A stretch of DNA of 64,000 nt from Epinephelus fuscoguttatus (Eukaryota; Chordata; Actinopteri; Perciformes; Serranidae): NCBI RefSeq assembly GCF_011397635.1, contig NC_064762.1, positions 21,229,479-21,293,478 on the forward strand, in the 5' to 3' direction. Under the pieces are notes generated by a model. It did not search any database. It saw only the letters and a list, made by a program, of their open reading frames with translations, and was not told the DNA's origin. Both the position numbers and the translations under genes were made by a program. This document shows, one piece after another, positions 22,200 through 34,030 of the stretch; position 1 is the first letter of the stretch, and each line of letters opens with the position of its first letter.

Positions 22200-23434
22200 T
22201 GCCTCTTATAGTACGGAAATATAATATAAGATATCCATTCTGTTGTTTGAAGGGTGCTATAAAATAACCTCACCTTCCTTCGCTCAGTATCTGTATTAAA
22301 TGCTTATATAATGATAAAGAACAGATAAAACTTGACATCTGTTTATGCCCTGGCCTCAGTTTTTGACTTTTTGGGGGGGATTGGAAAACTCTACGACATG
22401 TTTGATGAATTTAAAAGTAGCCTGTTCCACTCGAACACGCCACTAGAGGGTATGTTCTCACCACATTAGCCACAGAGAGGCTTCACACAAGCTGCTGGCC
22501 TCATTATTATTTCTTCATCGCTGCTGTAGCATCTGAGTTTGTTGGGATAATAATCATCACAGGTGGTGTTATACTGCTTTGGGTGGAGCAAAAAGAGCTT
22601 CTGACTGTTCACTCATACTTCACATTCTTGAGATGAGAAACCTAAAAAGTTTGAACAACAAACAGCACGCCACCACACCTCCTGAACAAATATTAATCCA
22701 AGTACATGAACACATTCCTGACTGAGCTACCATAACAACAGGGAAGAGAGGGACGGGCGCTTCACAGGAGTACCTGGCACAGAAGTTAGGCGGGGAGACA
22801 TTTAGCAGTAAAGTGTGGAGTGAATTAAAGACTATGTTTCACTGGCACCACATAAACTTTTAGGGGTTGTTGTGCAGCACATTAAAAGACAATCGTGCCT
22901 TTTGGCTTCTCCAGCGAAGAAACAAGTGGTGAAGTGTCGTGTACAGACACAGACTCGGCTCAATGTGAGCTTTGTTTTACTGTCAGGCAGCTTCACATAG
23001 AGCTCCCATACACTTCTGCTGGGCTTTGTGCACTCCACACTGAAGTGAACTGAGCAACAGTCACATGAGGAGCCGAGCACAAAACACAGATACTGACGTT
23101 AAAGGTTTGTTCCATTGAAAACAAGTGTGGAAAATGTCCCTCTGTTGTTTGAGGCTTTAACTCTCAGAAGTAAACAGTTTTAATGTGTTATTCACTTTAT
23201 GATGCGAAATGATCGATCTCACTGCTCTTATGTGTAACAATAAAATATATTTAAGTGAAATGATCTGGCTTCTTAACTAATATGATCTGGAGACATAATT
23301 TTAGATATTTGTGTGAAGATGTCTTATCAGCCTAAATTTCAAGATTATTAAACTAAATAACAAAGTGGGAATAACTTTCTTGAATCCAGTGTTTGAAAGT
23401 AACTCAGTAGAAAAGCATATTTTATACTCAATAT
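22200..23434. other. intergenic DNA, nothing recognised
   Basis: I find no exon-like frame, tandem array or clear terminal repeat here. Confidence 0.4.
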
Positions 23435-23442
23435 ATCTAAAG

Positions 23443-24009
23443 CAGGGGTCAGCAACCTGCGGTTCTTTAGACCCTCTCCAGTGGCGTCCTGTGGCTAATA
23501 TTCAGATTTTTATTTGTCATTGTTGCAGGCCTAAAGTGATTATAGCATTCTACAGTTGTTAATATGTGTAGCCTATAAAACATATTTCAACATTTAATCA
23601 AATAAAATGTGCATCATACGTCTACGACCTGGAGCTTTTTCCTCTAAATTTTACCAAACCTCAGTAGTGGTGGCTAGCCTGGAGTCCCTCTTGCAAGGCT
23701 AGCTATGGATTCCAAATCCAGAAAAGGAAAAGTTTTGAAATAGATGATTTAATAATGTGTGGGCAGATTCATTTGCTTTCACCACCAACGCAGCAAGTAC
23801 TAAATAATTATAAATATCCCACTGCAGAGGAGCCACCTTGTAGTAAATCATATTAATGAATGATCATTTGGACCTATTCATAATGTTGATGGGCTAATTT
23901 AGACTTAATAGGCTGTTACCTTAATTAAATTAGAATTTTGCGGCTCCAGATAATTTTTTGGGCCAATAATTACTCTTTTAATAAAGGTTGTAAAGGTTGT
24001 CGACCCCTG
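23443..24009. mobile_element. hAT MITE (CAGGGGTCAGCAACCT termini) with 8 bp target duplication
   Basis: The left end CAGGGGTCAGCAACCT and the right end, reading inverted CAGGGGTCGACAACCT, match at 14 of 16. Flanks ATCTAAAG (23435-23442) and ATCGAAAG (24010-24017) differ at one base. The sub-terminal GCGGTTCT/GCGGCTCCAGA is typical of hAT Charlie-like elements. No transposase. Confidence 0.9.
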
Positions 24010-24067
24010 ATCGAAAGAAATACTTTTACATTTTGGGAAGTTGAGACACTTTTTCTTACTTTCCTTT

Positions 24068-24258
24068 TTAAAGATTATTTTTGTGTGTTTTTTGCCTTTA
24101 ATAGAAAGGGACAGCGTGTGAAATGGGGAGACAGAGAGAGAGTGGGGACTGACACGCAGCAGAGGGTTGCAGGCCGGACTCGAAGCCGCAACCGCTGCAG
24201 CAAGGCAATGCCTCTGTACGTGGGGCCCTGGCACTATCCACTACACTACCGACGCCCA
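24068..24258 (-). mobile_element. tRNA-headed SINE, family S1, copy 1
   Basis: On the minus strand it starts GGCGTCGGTAGTGTAGTGGA (A box), has GGCTTCGAGTCC (B box) and continues CTGCTGCGTGTC, then CTCTCTCTGTCTCCCC, ending near TTTCTATTAAAGGC. The same plan is seen at 29880-30017. It is a relic of a polymerase III-transcribed SINE, not a functional tRNA gene. Confidence 0.75.
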
Positions 24259-24259
24259 A

Positions 24260-25074
24260 CTTTTTCTCACTTTCCTATGACAGGCAGGTCCAGAGCATTT
24301 TATTGTAGTTGTTCTTAAGTGTATTTATTGCTTCTATTATGGTGCTTTTATTGTAAATGCTTTTGGACATGTTGTTTATCATATGCGGGATTTCCTTTTG
24401 TGTGTGTGTGTTTTGCTTATTGTTCTAGGGCAACGTGATGTCATCCCTACTCGTCATATTTTAACACTTGGGCACAAGCCTTGGGCGTCGCTAACACGAC
24501 ACAGAGGGTGGCCTTTTACTTTGTATCTCAATGCAGAAGGGGTCAGCTGTAAGAGGGGGTCAGTGGTTAGGTAGGTGAGGTATAGGCAACAAAACTACTC
24601 CGAAATGGCTGGGAAAGGATTGCGGATTTCGTTAAAAAACACCTTTCTTGTGGCACAAATGTGCTGATAAGATGGTGTTGGCTGTAAGGCTCAGGCAAGT
24701 AAAAGATTTGCCATGTGGCCAAGACACCCATCTTTACAGTGCCACAAATGCCACAACTGATGTTTTTGTTTCCTTGTCTTGAACACCACTCCTCTGGGTC
24801 AAAGTCCAACTATGCCAGTGTTTCTAATAAAACATTGGAGTTGGTGGAAAGCTCGGTACAACTCATACAGAGACTAACCAGTGCTCCCGGCATCATAGTG
24901 AAACTGGAAACACGGCCCCAGCAGCGAATTTTAACGCTCTCTGGGAGTGAGACCAGCATGTTTATGGTCTCTGTGTGTGTTATGTGTGATTGACTGTCCT
25001 GTTTTTATGACACCAGTGACCATTATACTTATACTACATGTTATCCTTCACTTTCTTTGACCTCTATATCCATA

Positions 25075-25108
<34 letters not shown>

Positions 25109-26549
25109 GAAAGTGCATAATCAGTTTCCCAAAATGTTGAACCACTTTACTATGCTGTAAATTGATTTTTTTTTTCATCAAGATAAAACTGCTACTTTCA
25201 TTTTTGATTGGGGGAAGACAAATGTTCATGTTCTGAATATTACTCAGTCCTGCCTAAAATCTACGCCTATGATTGCACTTATGACATCAATATTTTTTAA
25301 ATACTGACTACAGCATTGTTAATTATACTAGCTCAAATAGTATACTTAAGTACATTTGTGAGGCATTTGTATTTTACTGTTTCCATTTCATGCTACTTTA
25401 TATCAATTTTACATTTCTGAGAAACATATTGTATTTTTTCAGCTCTGACAACCATAAATACTTTAACAGATGAGTTAATGAAAGAGATTAAACCATCCCA
25501 TAGTAAAACATTTAAAATACAACACTAAAAGCTGCGTACATGAATTAAACTGAGTCATTCTGCATAATGACCTCTTTCTATGTTTTATTTTGCTCGTAAT
25601 AGTTTAGAAGTTTGAATGAAAGATTTTCTCTTGTAATCAGATTACTTTTACACTGTGATATCACTATTTTACTTCAGTAAGTGATCTCGCTACATGTTGA
25701 ATCCAGCTGCTGTGTGAAGACATTACAAGGAAAGAAGCTGGAGGTTTTTAGAGGAGGTGTGAGGAGGGTGATAAGGAGGGAGTTCCTGGAAACGGTGGGG
25801 AAGAAAAGTAAACAGAAGGATTGTGATGTAAAAACTGAATACACTAATGTATAAAGGCTGTTGCTATTGTGACATTTAACTCACTGTACTGTAACTGGCG
25901 CAAACTGGTTCAACTCTTTCTGGTCTGTCTCAGTAAGAATCCAACGAAGAATTTCCCCTTGCTCAAACTTTATTATGTAATCCCAAAGCCATGACATGAC
26001 AGACATGTTCTCTGACTGGTATTGAAATCACCTCGTTGCCCTCTGCTGTGACTAAAGGGAAGGAAGTTCAGGGCAGATCACATGAGTGGGGGAAAAAAAA
26101 CTCAGATTTGCTGACATCCCCTTTTTCATTGGCCTTTGTCCAGCGTCGCATTTTTACTAGAAAAGCCTCTGTGGACTGTGAACTGAGGTCAGGGAATCAG
26201 TGCTGGGAGCTCTCTCACAATGGCCTGAGCTGTTGGATGAACAAGTGTAAATCAAAATGAAGCTTAATAACAGCCTGAAGGTTTAGTATTTACAGGTCAA
26301 AGTAATTCATATTTAATGCTTTTAATTTATCACCCGTGAGTTGTTTTCCTGCCACAGATCCCTACATGGGAATATTAAATTAAGGGAACAGTGACATTTT
26401 GGGAAATACGCTTACACCACTTTCACATCATGTGTGATGGTAGAGACGGGAGAGAGTGCTGTGTTTATGACTTGTGAGTTGGTCGTGAAACGGTGTGGAA
26501 AAATAGCTCTATATCCATTAAATTTAGGTATACAATGGACTCTGACTGA
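24260..26549. other. intergenic DNA, mostly featureless
   Basis: It contains an (AATC)n microsatellite (25075-25108) and, at 26381-26412, TTAAGGGAACAGTGACATTT with GGGAAATACGC, the left end of a common fish TTAA MITE without a visible partner. No gene seen. Confidence 0.4.
25075..25108. repeat. (AATC)n microsatellite
   Basis: About eight tetranucleotide units. Confidence 0.95.
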
Positions 26550-26870
26550 CCAACACGCTCTCACTCTGACATCGTAATGTGTGGCCAGTTGGTCATGGAC
26601 TTTCAAGTCTACATATGATGTGCTAGGTACCCAGTTGGTAGTTGGTGACTGTTGGACCCATCCACCAACCTTACCAGGACTTTTCGCCCCCTTAACTTAC
26701 ATTGTCGTCCGGTTGCCATCAGGCACCGTTACACACTGACCGTGACTAGCCATGTATCATGCTGACGTAAAAGGGCAGCTTTTTTCTTCAGTGTCTGATG
26801 TGGAAGTCGCTGCCTGAGCACCGGTATACGCCGACTTCGCCGACTCATTCGAAATGAGACCATGTTAGTT
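26550..26870 (+). repeat. dispersed element R1, copy 2
   Basis: It shares with the other R1 copies TTGGTCATGGACTTTC, CATATGATGTGCTAGGTACC, TTGGACCCATCCACC and GAGCACCGGTAT, and ends AATGAGACCA. The left half is shortened relative to 44820-45390. Confidence 0.6.
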
Positions 26871-26999
26871 TGTTTTCCTGTCACTTCGACATCATTTAGC
26901 ATCAACTTGGATAAATTTTAACTTTCAAGAAAATCTGAGCTTCCCGGCTGTGATTTAAAACATGGATGTTGAAGCTATTTTCAGAGGGTTCTAAGGGTC

Positions 27000-27294
27000 G
27001 AACCGGCTTGGATGGAGTTTGCATGTTCTTCCTGTGTCAGCATGGTTTTCCTTTGGTTCTCCAGCTTCCTCCCACAGTCCAAACACATGTAGACTATGTT
27101 AATGGTGACTCTTAATTGCCTGTAGGTGTGAATGTGATCGTAAGTGGTTGTTAAAGAAAGGATGGCCTTGTGACTTGTCCGAGGTGTACCAAACCTCTTG
27201 CTTAATGTCAGCTGGGAAGAGTCCAGCCCCCTGTGACCCAGTCAAAAACGAGCAGTTACAAATAATGGATGGATGGATGGATGGATGGATGGAT
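27000..27294 (+). mobile_element. 3' end of an RTE-type LINE (or derived SINE) with (ATGG)n tail
   Basis: The order GGAGTTTGCATGTTCTTCC, CAGCTTCCTCCCACAGTCCA, GGTGACTCTTAATTGCCTGT, CCAGCCCCCTGTGACCC then (ATGG)7 (27264-27294) matches the very common fish 3' tail associated with RTE/Expander-type elements. Only the non-coding tail is present. Confidence 0.6.
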
Positions 27295-27701
27295 ATGGCC
27301 AGCACACACTCATTTGCTGAGATAATAGCGTGCTGAGATAATAGCGTGTAACTCTTTTCATAAAACTGCAAATTTGTCGTTGTTACATTGCTTTTTGTGT
27401 ACAACTGAACAAAAGAGATAAAACATGTTATTAATGAGCATCACAGATGCTAATAGGCTACAGCTAAGCTGTTGTACCCAAGCTAATATCCAACTCCTTG
27501 ATCCTCTTGTCTAACTGCTGACAAATAAGTAGATCTGATTACTTTGTTAAACTATTAAACTGATATTAATTGATTCCAGTGCAATGAGCAGGAAATGACA
27601 CATTGACACGTCATCACTAGTGATGTGTGAATCATAAATCAATTGTTCAGAATGAGCTGTTCTTTTTGCTGACACTCGCTGTTGTGCAACTTTCATATTA
27701 G

Positions 27702-28191
27702 TGGTCCAGTGTGTTGGATTTCGGGAGATGTAATGGCTGAAATGGAGAATAATATAATGAATGTTTTCTTTAGTATAAAATCACCTAAAAGTAAGAGTCA
27801 TTGTGTTTTCGTTATCTTAGAATGAGCTGTTTATATCTACATAGGCAGCAGGTTCTCGTCCACTGAGTCTGTGATGTTGCACCGCCATGTTTGTACAGTA
27901 GCCCAGAATGGACAAACCAAGCACTGGCTCCAGATAGGGCCATTCGCATTGGTCACCATAGTTGGCAGTCCCTCTGCACTGAGCTACACAGTGTCAGAAA
28001 AACACTGATTTTTAACATGAAACTATTTTATTGTGTTCACTGTTTTAAATCATCTGGTCCATCTGTTTTGGAGAGGAAGAGACCTCCCGAACAATGGACC
28101 CTGAAGAAATTCTGACCAAGAAGTTTCAGCCGGTTGCAATCTGTAATCGTCACCACTAGATGCCACTCAGTCCTACTCACCGCTCCTTTAA
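27702..28191. mobile_element. TTAA MITE related to the 49283-50082 element
   Basis: The left end GTGGTCCAGTGTGTTGGATT corresponds to the TTAAAGGTC(C/T)AGTGTGTAGG terminus. The right side has CACCACTAGATGCCACT and ends CCTTTAA. The leftmost TTAA is lost. Non-coding. Confidence 0.6.
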
Positions 28192-29879
28192 CTGTATTTG
28201 TACTATATTAACCCAGCCTTGTGAGAAAAGCAACCACTTTGGCGCTTGTTTCAACTTGGTACTCGCTCTCCCAGCCAGCCGTCCACTCCCTGCCCAGAAC
28301 TGAAGGTCTGACTCGGGCTGCATGAATCACTTACTCACTTACAAGTTCCACACCACAGTCAGTGACCATCCATGAATGAATGAGCTGTGTAATCACAACT
28401 TCCTGGTCCGACAGGGGCCAAAAAAGCATTTTATTCCACACACAATCATGGGAAAAGGAGCAGCTGTACAATGTTGGACAAATCATTGTAGCGTCACAAT
28501 CAGGACTTGGAATTTGATACATTCTGTCCGATGACATCTGGAAAGTTTAGAAGAGCTGCACGATTAAATTATATTATCCTCTTTCAAGTTGGTGGAGGGC
28601 TAAACTGGACTGCAGCTGGTAGAAGTTTCTTGTGCGAATACTCTATGGGAACTGGGGTCGTTGAAGGATTTATCAAGTTCTGGGTAACTGACTTGGTGAC
28701 TCGAGTGAAACCCAACTCTCTTTAGAGAGAGTAACTCATACAAAGTTGTGTCAGTAAAAAGAGTTGAACCTCCCATCTCTAATCATCACCCTCAAGTTAA
28801 AATAATATGCCTACCTGACCAATGACAAATCCATTTCGTTCAGTTTTGTTTTGGTCTCTTTGTTTGTCACTATGAAAGACTCCTCTCGTATCAAAGATAG
28901 TTATTTCAAGTCTTAATCAGCGCAGCTCGAGGCAACGACAAGAGTGATGACATACTTTGTAAAAACACGTTATATAAAACTTATCCTAGTTTCCCCTGCT
29001 CACCCGACTGGGTGCAGATCCGCATGCCAGCTTTCAGTCAGATAGTGAGTTTGGCACAAACACCCCGAGGCCTGATTCTCTGCCTGTTACATGGCCATAT
29101 TGCAGGGCCAGATGGCTGGAAATGTGATGAAATGAATGAATAAATTACTATCTGAAACTGCAGTTTACTTTCTGCGCAGAATGTTACCTCTTAAGCCTGG
29201 GAATTGCCAAATTAGTGGCTAATTGATTTGGTCTGTATTGAAAGTCTGTGTGTCTTAGATAACACTGCAAACATTTCTGTCTTAACTCATCTGCAGTGTG
29301 AGTTGATGTTTGTGGTGCAGTTGCCTGAGGATCTCCAGTTTGTCCTCCCATTATGACCTCGTGACCTAGTAAAGAGTTCAGAGCACCAAAAGTCCTGAAA
29401 AAGTAGCTTATGTTTTTTGGGACTTTGCAGTAGAACTGCGTCACATGACAGCAGGAAGCTCCCGAATTTCTCTTACTTCATCTTTCTCGAACAATGTCAG
29501 CATGTCTCCGTCGCATTTTAAACACATGCAAGTCAGGAGGCATGGAGGGTGTAAACTGTGTGTTGATCTATACTTTCCCTCTGATGGACTCCACCCAGTG
29601 CGTGCTGGGACAGCAGCTGCAGATGTCAGGAGTGAGTCCAAACAGTGCATTTTAAGGAATATTTAAACTATGTTCTTGTTGCTGAAAAGCAAACACCTTC
29701 TCCAAATATGAAGTGTTTATGCAGTTTGTTCAAAGAGTGCATTCAGAAACTCTTCATTCATATCTTGATAATAAAATTGTTTGAATACATTTATCTGTCA
29801 TCAATCTGTAGACTCAACAGAGGCAAAGTCCCTCTCCTTCCTGTGGACCCCATGGGATGTTATTTTGGAAAAAATTGTG
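28192..29879. other. intergenic DNA, little recognised
   Basis: The 28510-28620 block resembles 17945-18010. Nothing else can be named; no exon-like frame. Confidence 0.35.
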
Positions 29880-30017
29880 GTAGCATGAAGAGGGAGAGAG
29901 AGGGGATGACATGCAGCAAAGGGCTGCAGGTCAAATTTGAACCTGCGGGCGCTGCAGCAAGGACGTTGCCTTTGTACATGGGGTGTCTGCTCTATCAGGT
30001 GAGCTACTCAGCACCCC
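29880..30017 (-). mobile_element. tRNA-headed SINE, family S1, copy 2
   Basis: The minus strand opens GGGGTGCTGAGTAGCTCACC (A box TAGCTCACCTGATAGAGCA), then GCAGGTTCAAATTT (B box), CTTTGCTGCATGTCATCCCC and a CTCTCTCCC stretch. It has the same layout as 24068-24258, with the tail truncated. Confidence 0.75.
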
Positions 30018-30741
30018 AAGAGACAAGTAAGAAAGATCTCGTTTCTCCACCCAACCAGAAATGTGGGCTTTTCTTTTGGGCATGCATCTCTACCAGCATC
30101 ACAAACTGTTGGGTAGTTAGTTTGTGTACAGAGCTGTGGGGGTGGGGGGTGGGGTGGGTGGCTCATGAGAGTAGCACCAGGTGAGCTGATTGACACAGCT
30201 GCTGCTGGTTTGCTCTGATTACATCCCGCCCTTTTGCATGCAGTAGTGTGCTGGCCCCCGGAGGTCTGCGGCCCAGACCAAGGAGAAGGACGCTGCCTGA
30301 GTTTTGGGTTTAAAACTGAATGGATTGGGAGTCATGTGCCAGAGGAGCCGGGCAGCCATAGGCACATGTTGCGGACTGATTTTGTTGTTGTGTGCTGGGC
30401 AGTAGTCAAAAAAATTACTGCATATAGACATATAGAGTGCTGAATCTGTGCATCTGTGCTGGGGAACTCACAGGGGTAGCAAGACGGCTACACTTTGTTT
30501 CTTTTTGAGTCCTTTAGGTGCTTTTTTTGCAAACTCCACACTAAAAAATACTGGGTCAATTTTAACCCAGTTTTGGTCAACCATGGTACCCACTGCTGGG
30601 TATAATTCACCAAGTACCAGTGAGTCTAAAAATCACTGGTTCACCAATCACACACAGAAAATGTGTAATTTTTGACCAAGTTTTCATGTTATTATAATCA
30701 TTTTGAATGGAAATTGTACAGAAACAAACTTTCATATGTCT

Positions 30742-30822
30742 TACAGAGGCCACTGTGTTCTTAGAGACCTTCAATGTAGCAGAAATCTTTTTGTTGCCTT
30801 CCACAGATCTATGCCTCGACAC
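30742..30822 (-). pseudogene. Tc1-like transposase N-terminal fragment
   Basis: On the minus strand the frame includes VEGNKKISATLKVSKNTVAS, matching the helix-turn-helix (Paired-like DNA-binding) segment of Tc1 transposases, where a Ser/Thr-Val-x-Ser/Thr turn follows. The frame soon leaves the family, and no DDE domain follows. Confidence 0.65.
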
Positions 30823-31010
30823 TAGAAGTTACTGTCTCTGAGCTCTGCAAGCAGGTCCTTCAACCTCATGGTTTGGTTTATGCTTTGATGGGCACTGTCA
30901 CCTGTGAGATCTTACATAGACAGGTGAGTGCCTTTCCAAATCATGTCCCAGTCAACTGAATTCACCCCAGGTGGACTCTAATCAAGGTGCAGAAACATCA
31001 AGATGATCGA

Positions 31011-31443
31011 GAGGCTGTTTACACGTTGCCGGCTATTTTCATAAACGGACATTTCACCGTCTCCGTTTTCAAAAAGATCTTCGTTTACACTTACCCGTGT
31101 ATATATACACAAGAGCACGCCAAACCTGTAGGTGGCAGTGTAACGAGAAGCTCAAGCCTTCCGTGTATCCATTGTCGCCATAGCAATATAGGTCGCACTT
31201 TTGACTCAGGCGCAAATTACGGCGCATACTGTGACGTCGGCTGCCTATAACTCCGTCTATCTCCGTTTATCTCAGTTTACATGCAAACGCGCAACCGGAG
31301 TTTTCCAAAATCTCCACTCTGGCCGGAGTTTTTAGAAAGACTCGTTTTCAGAGGAGAAATCTCCGTTTGCGTGTAAACGAAGGGCACAAACGAAGGAAGA
31401 TGTCTCCGTTTATCAAAATCACCGTGTACGTGTAAACGGCCTC
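31011..31443. mobile_element. MITE (GAGGCTGTTTACACGT termini) inside Tc1 remnant
   Basis: The left end GAGGCTGTTTACACGT and right end ACGTGTAAACGGCCTC are 16-base inverted repeats with one mismatch. The interior repeats the words TCTCCGTTT and GTGTAAACG on both strands. It splits the Tc1-like sequence between ATGATCGA and CAAGACAAAGG. Confidence 0.82.
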
Positions 31444-32091
31444 CAAGACAAAGGAAGGACACCTGAGTATTATAGAAAAGGATCTGAATACTTGTGTCAA
31501 TGTAATATATTTTATGAATGAAGGAATTTGCAAGGGATAAAAATGAAGTTAAGCCTGCAACATACTAAACTGGTTTATAACTGGTGAACTTACTATGCAC
31601 CTCTTACCTTCAAAAATCAAACAGGTTTCAGTAACAGTGTGTTTCACAATTCACACATCTGACAACAACATGTAAAAAGTTCAGCCAGAGATTACAACAG
31701 TATCTTTCTTTAATAATTAATCTACTAGCTCAAATAGAATCACCTTTGACACTAACAAACACAAACAACCTGTTCACCATGTTCTAAATAAATATTTATA
31801 TTTTTAAGGTCAGTCTGATTACCCTGGCGGTTAATAGTTAAACCAGTTGGCCAAACCATCAGAAGAACCGAATGAACACGGAGGAAACCAAGAACACTTC
31901 GCTCAGCTCAGCCTTAAAGGTGCACTCACTTTGGCGTGTTCTTGTAACCAAACAAACGCTATGTTTACAGTCAGTGTTTCTCACCAAATTCATTGTGAGT
32001 AAATATTTAAAATCCTGGAGAGTTTCCATCCACGTTGACCTTCTTCTGTCCTGCTTTTGTTGGCACGTTGCGTCTTTGTGCATTACTATCA

Positions 32092-33245
32092 CAACACATT
32101 CTCAGTCCCACCTTGTCACATATTGACGTTTGGTCATGGACTTTCCATTTCGACATATGACGTGAAAGGTACCCTGGGTGTGTTGGTTCTTGACGTTCTG
32201 GGACACCGTGTCAACTTCAGCTCGTCATATGCATTGCATGTTTTCAAAATACGCTTCCGTTTTCCCAGGAAATGTACAATTTGCATACAGCCTCTTTCAA
32301 AATAAACTATGTTGGTACAACACTGCGAATTGACGTTTTTCTCCCTTAAACAACACACACATGAAGTTATGTTTAGGCAACAAAAGCACATGGTTGGGTT
32401 TAGGAAAAAAGAACATGGTTTGGCTAGGTTAAAGGAGCTATATGTAAGAAATCTAAAGCAAATAGTCATAAAATCCTCCTAATATGTCACAGAGACTAAG
32501 GAATAATGTTCATATAACATACTGATCTCACCGACAACAATAGTACGGCCAGAATATTCACATTTAAAAAATATTTTACGGTCCGCAAATCATGTTTATG
32601 TTTTGAATTTGTGTTTTGGCCTGTTGCGCCACCCACCGCCGTCTACCAGTCACACAGTCAGTAGAGTCTCAGCATCAGTTACAGTTAGGACTGAGCTACA
32701 GCAGCACAGCAAGCAGCATTAGCAGTGTCCCAGTACATAGCATTAGCAGCCGGCTCCTCCTCAGCTGTATCCCGGCAGCAGCGTTAGCAGCAGAGAAGCC
32801 AGACTTGCTCAGACGGTCCGCTGGAAAACCAAAGATCAAGGACACGATGACGTGGCCCTGCCACGGCAGCTGCCTGTGGGCAAACAAATCAGTCTCCAGC
32901 GTGCCGCTGTCCAGCAACCTCGACTCTGTAGGGGAGGGGGGGGCGGACACGACTCGCGGCAGTATTTTGAATTTGAGTGCAGTAACCGTTTTGGCCACAT
33001 TCTTACATACAGCGCCTTTAAAGTCGGTGGTTGTTGGACCCACCCACCCTATTAGTACTTTCCCCTTTAACTTATGTTGTCGTCCTGCCGCATCACCCCC
33101 TGATGCTGCCAAGCGCCATTACACAATAATGACGACCGGCCAAATATCATGCCGACATGAAAGGACTTTTTTGTCAATGTCTGACGCCAGAAGTCACTGC
33201 TCAAGCACCGGTATTCGAACAACTTCGGAATGAGACCAGGTTTAC
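32092..33245 (+). repeat. dispersed element R1, copy 3, split by a TTAA MITE
   Basis: The left half (32092-32428) has CACATATTGACGTTTGGTCA, GGTACCCTGGGTG, AAACTATGTTGGTACAACAC and GGTTTAGGAAAAAA. The right half (33022-33245) has TTGTTGGACCCACCCACC, CAAGCACCGGTATTCG and CTTCGGAATGAGACCAGG. Both halves are contiguous in the 44820-45390 copy. A 593 bp MITE separates them here. Confidence 0.7.
32429..33021. mobile_element. TTAA-flanked MITE
   Basis: The left end TTAAAGGAGCTATATGTAAG and the right end, reading inverted TTAAAGGCGCTGTATGTAAG, match at 18 of 20. The duplicated TTAA is consistent with piggyBac-like integration. Frames inside it on either strand are not convincing genes. Confidence 0.82.
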
Positions 33246-33796
33246 CATCAACAATAAGCAAAGACTCCACTTTATTTTCATATTTGATATGCAATAGGTA
33301 ATATTTTTGAAAAGATGCACATTGGCCAAAATCACCAACTAATGTTAAAACTGAAAGTTAAGTCTTAACCCCTGAAACTATTGCATGACAAAACAATCTT
33401 ACCTAACGTCTGTGAGTAGCTGCTCTGTAGCTTTCGATCATTTCACATGATTCTCATCAACAGATGGAGTTTGCACAACTGTCATATAGTTGCAGATTGT
33501 CAAATTAACAGGTACAAAGACAGTATCTTCACAAGAACGGAAATGATTAGAGGGAATGTAAAGCACACTAAGGGTAAAACTGTTATCTGTATAGTCAATT
33601 CATATTTTCATGTTTGCTATACACGGGGTAAAATTGGTTATCAGGTATTAAGAAGTGCAGTGTGGTTGATCGATGGTGAGGAGAGTGTATTTATGTTTTT
33701 GATGAGTGATGGATTAGTATTGTGTGGGATTGGGGATAGGACTAGACCAGCATGTTGCTTCTTCCTGCTCCTTTTCTGACATGAAATGCTAATTTA

Positions 33797-34030
33797 TTAC
33801 TTCACTCCTTGTGATGCACTCTCTGCGGCGCTTTTCCTCCTGATGATATATCTCCCCAACGATGGGTGCAGTAGCACCGAATCCCATTCTGTGCATTCAG
33901 CCTCTCTTCTCGCCCGCTCAGCATCAAACACATGGAGTTCCTCATCTGTATGCTCCGGCTCAAACAGGTATGGCTCTGGGTCTGTGTCCGCTACAAGAAA
34001 CTCTTCAAAATCGCGTTCAAAGTCGTCCAT
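33797..34030 (-). CDS. acidic ORF, probable first exon of a transposon-encoded protein
   Basis: A 77-codon minus-strand frame begins MDDFERDFEEFLVADTDPEP and continues with EPYLFEPEHTDEEL and an Arg/Glu-rich helix. The composition is strongly acidic at the start and unlike a random frame. Near the stop the minus strand reads GAAGTAATAA, so GTAATA could be a splice donor and the stop an intronic codon. EPYxFEP-type sequences are known to me from multicopy fish proteins thought to derive from DNA transposons. A TTAA-type terminus (CACACTGGCCCTTTAA) lies downstream on the plus strand at 34530-34544, consistent with an element. I cannot assign a function; it may equally be a dead relic. Confidence 0.35.
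   Translation of the reverse strand: MDDFERDFEEFLVADTDPEPYLFEPEHTDEELHVFDAERARREAECTEWDSVLLHPSLGRYIIRRKSAAESASQGVK

Larger units (their letters stand above)
30700..31560 (-). mobile_element. Tc1-like transposon remnant, interrupted by a MITE
   Basis: Words such as CTTTCCAAATCATGTCCCAG, AACTGAATTCACCCCAGG and TGGACTCTAATCAAG, then, past the insertion, GACACCTGAG, GATCTGAATACTTGTGTCAA and GAATTTGCAA, follow the layout of widespread fish Tc1-like elements. The minus strand encodes part of the transposase helix-turn-helix. Both outer termini are missing or decayed. Confidence 0.8.

Noticed and set aside
32616..33233. 205-codon plus-strand frame
   Set aside because: It runs through the TTAA MITE and into element R1, so it is composed of two unrelated repeats. 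No domain is visible.
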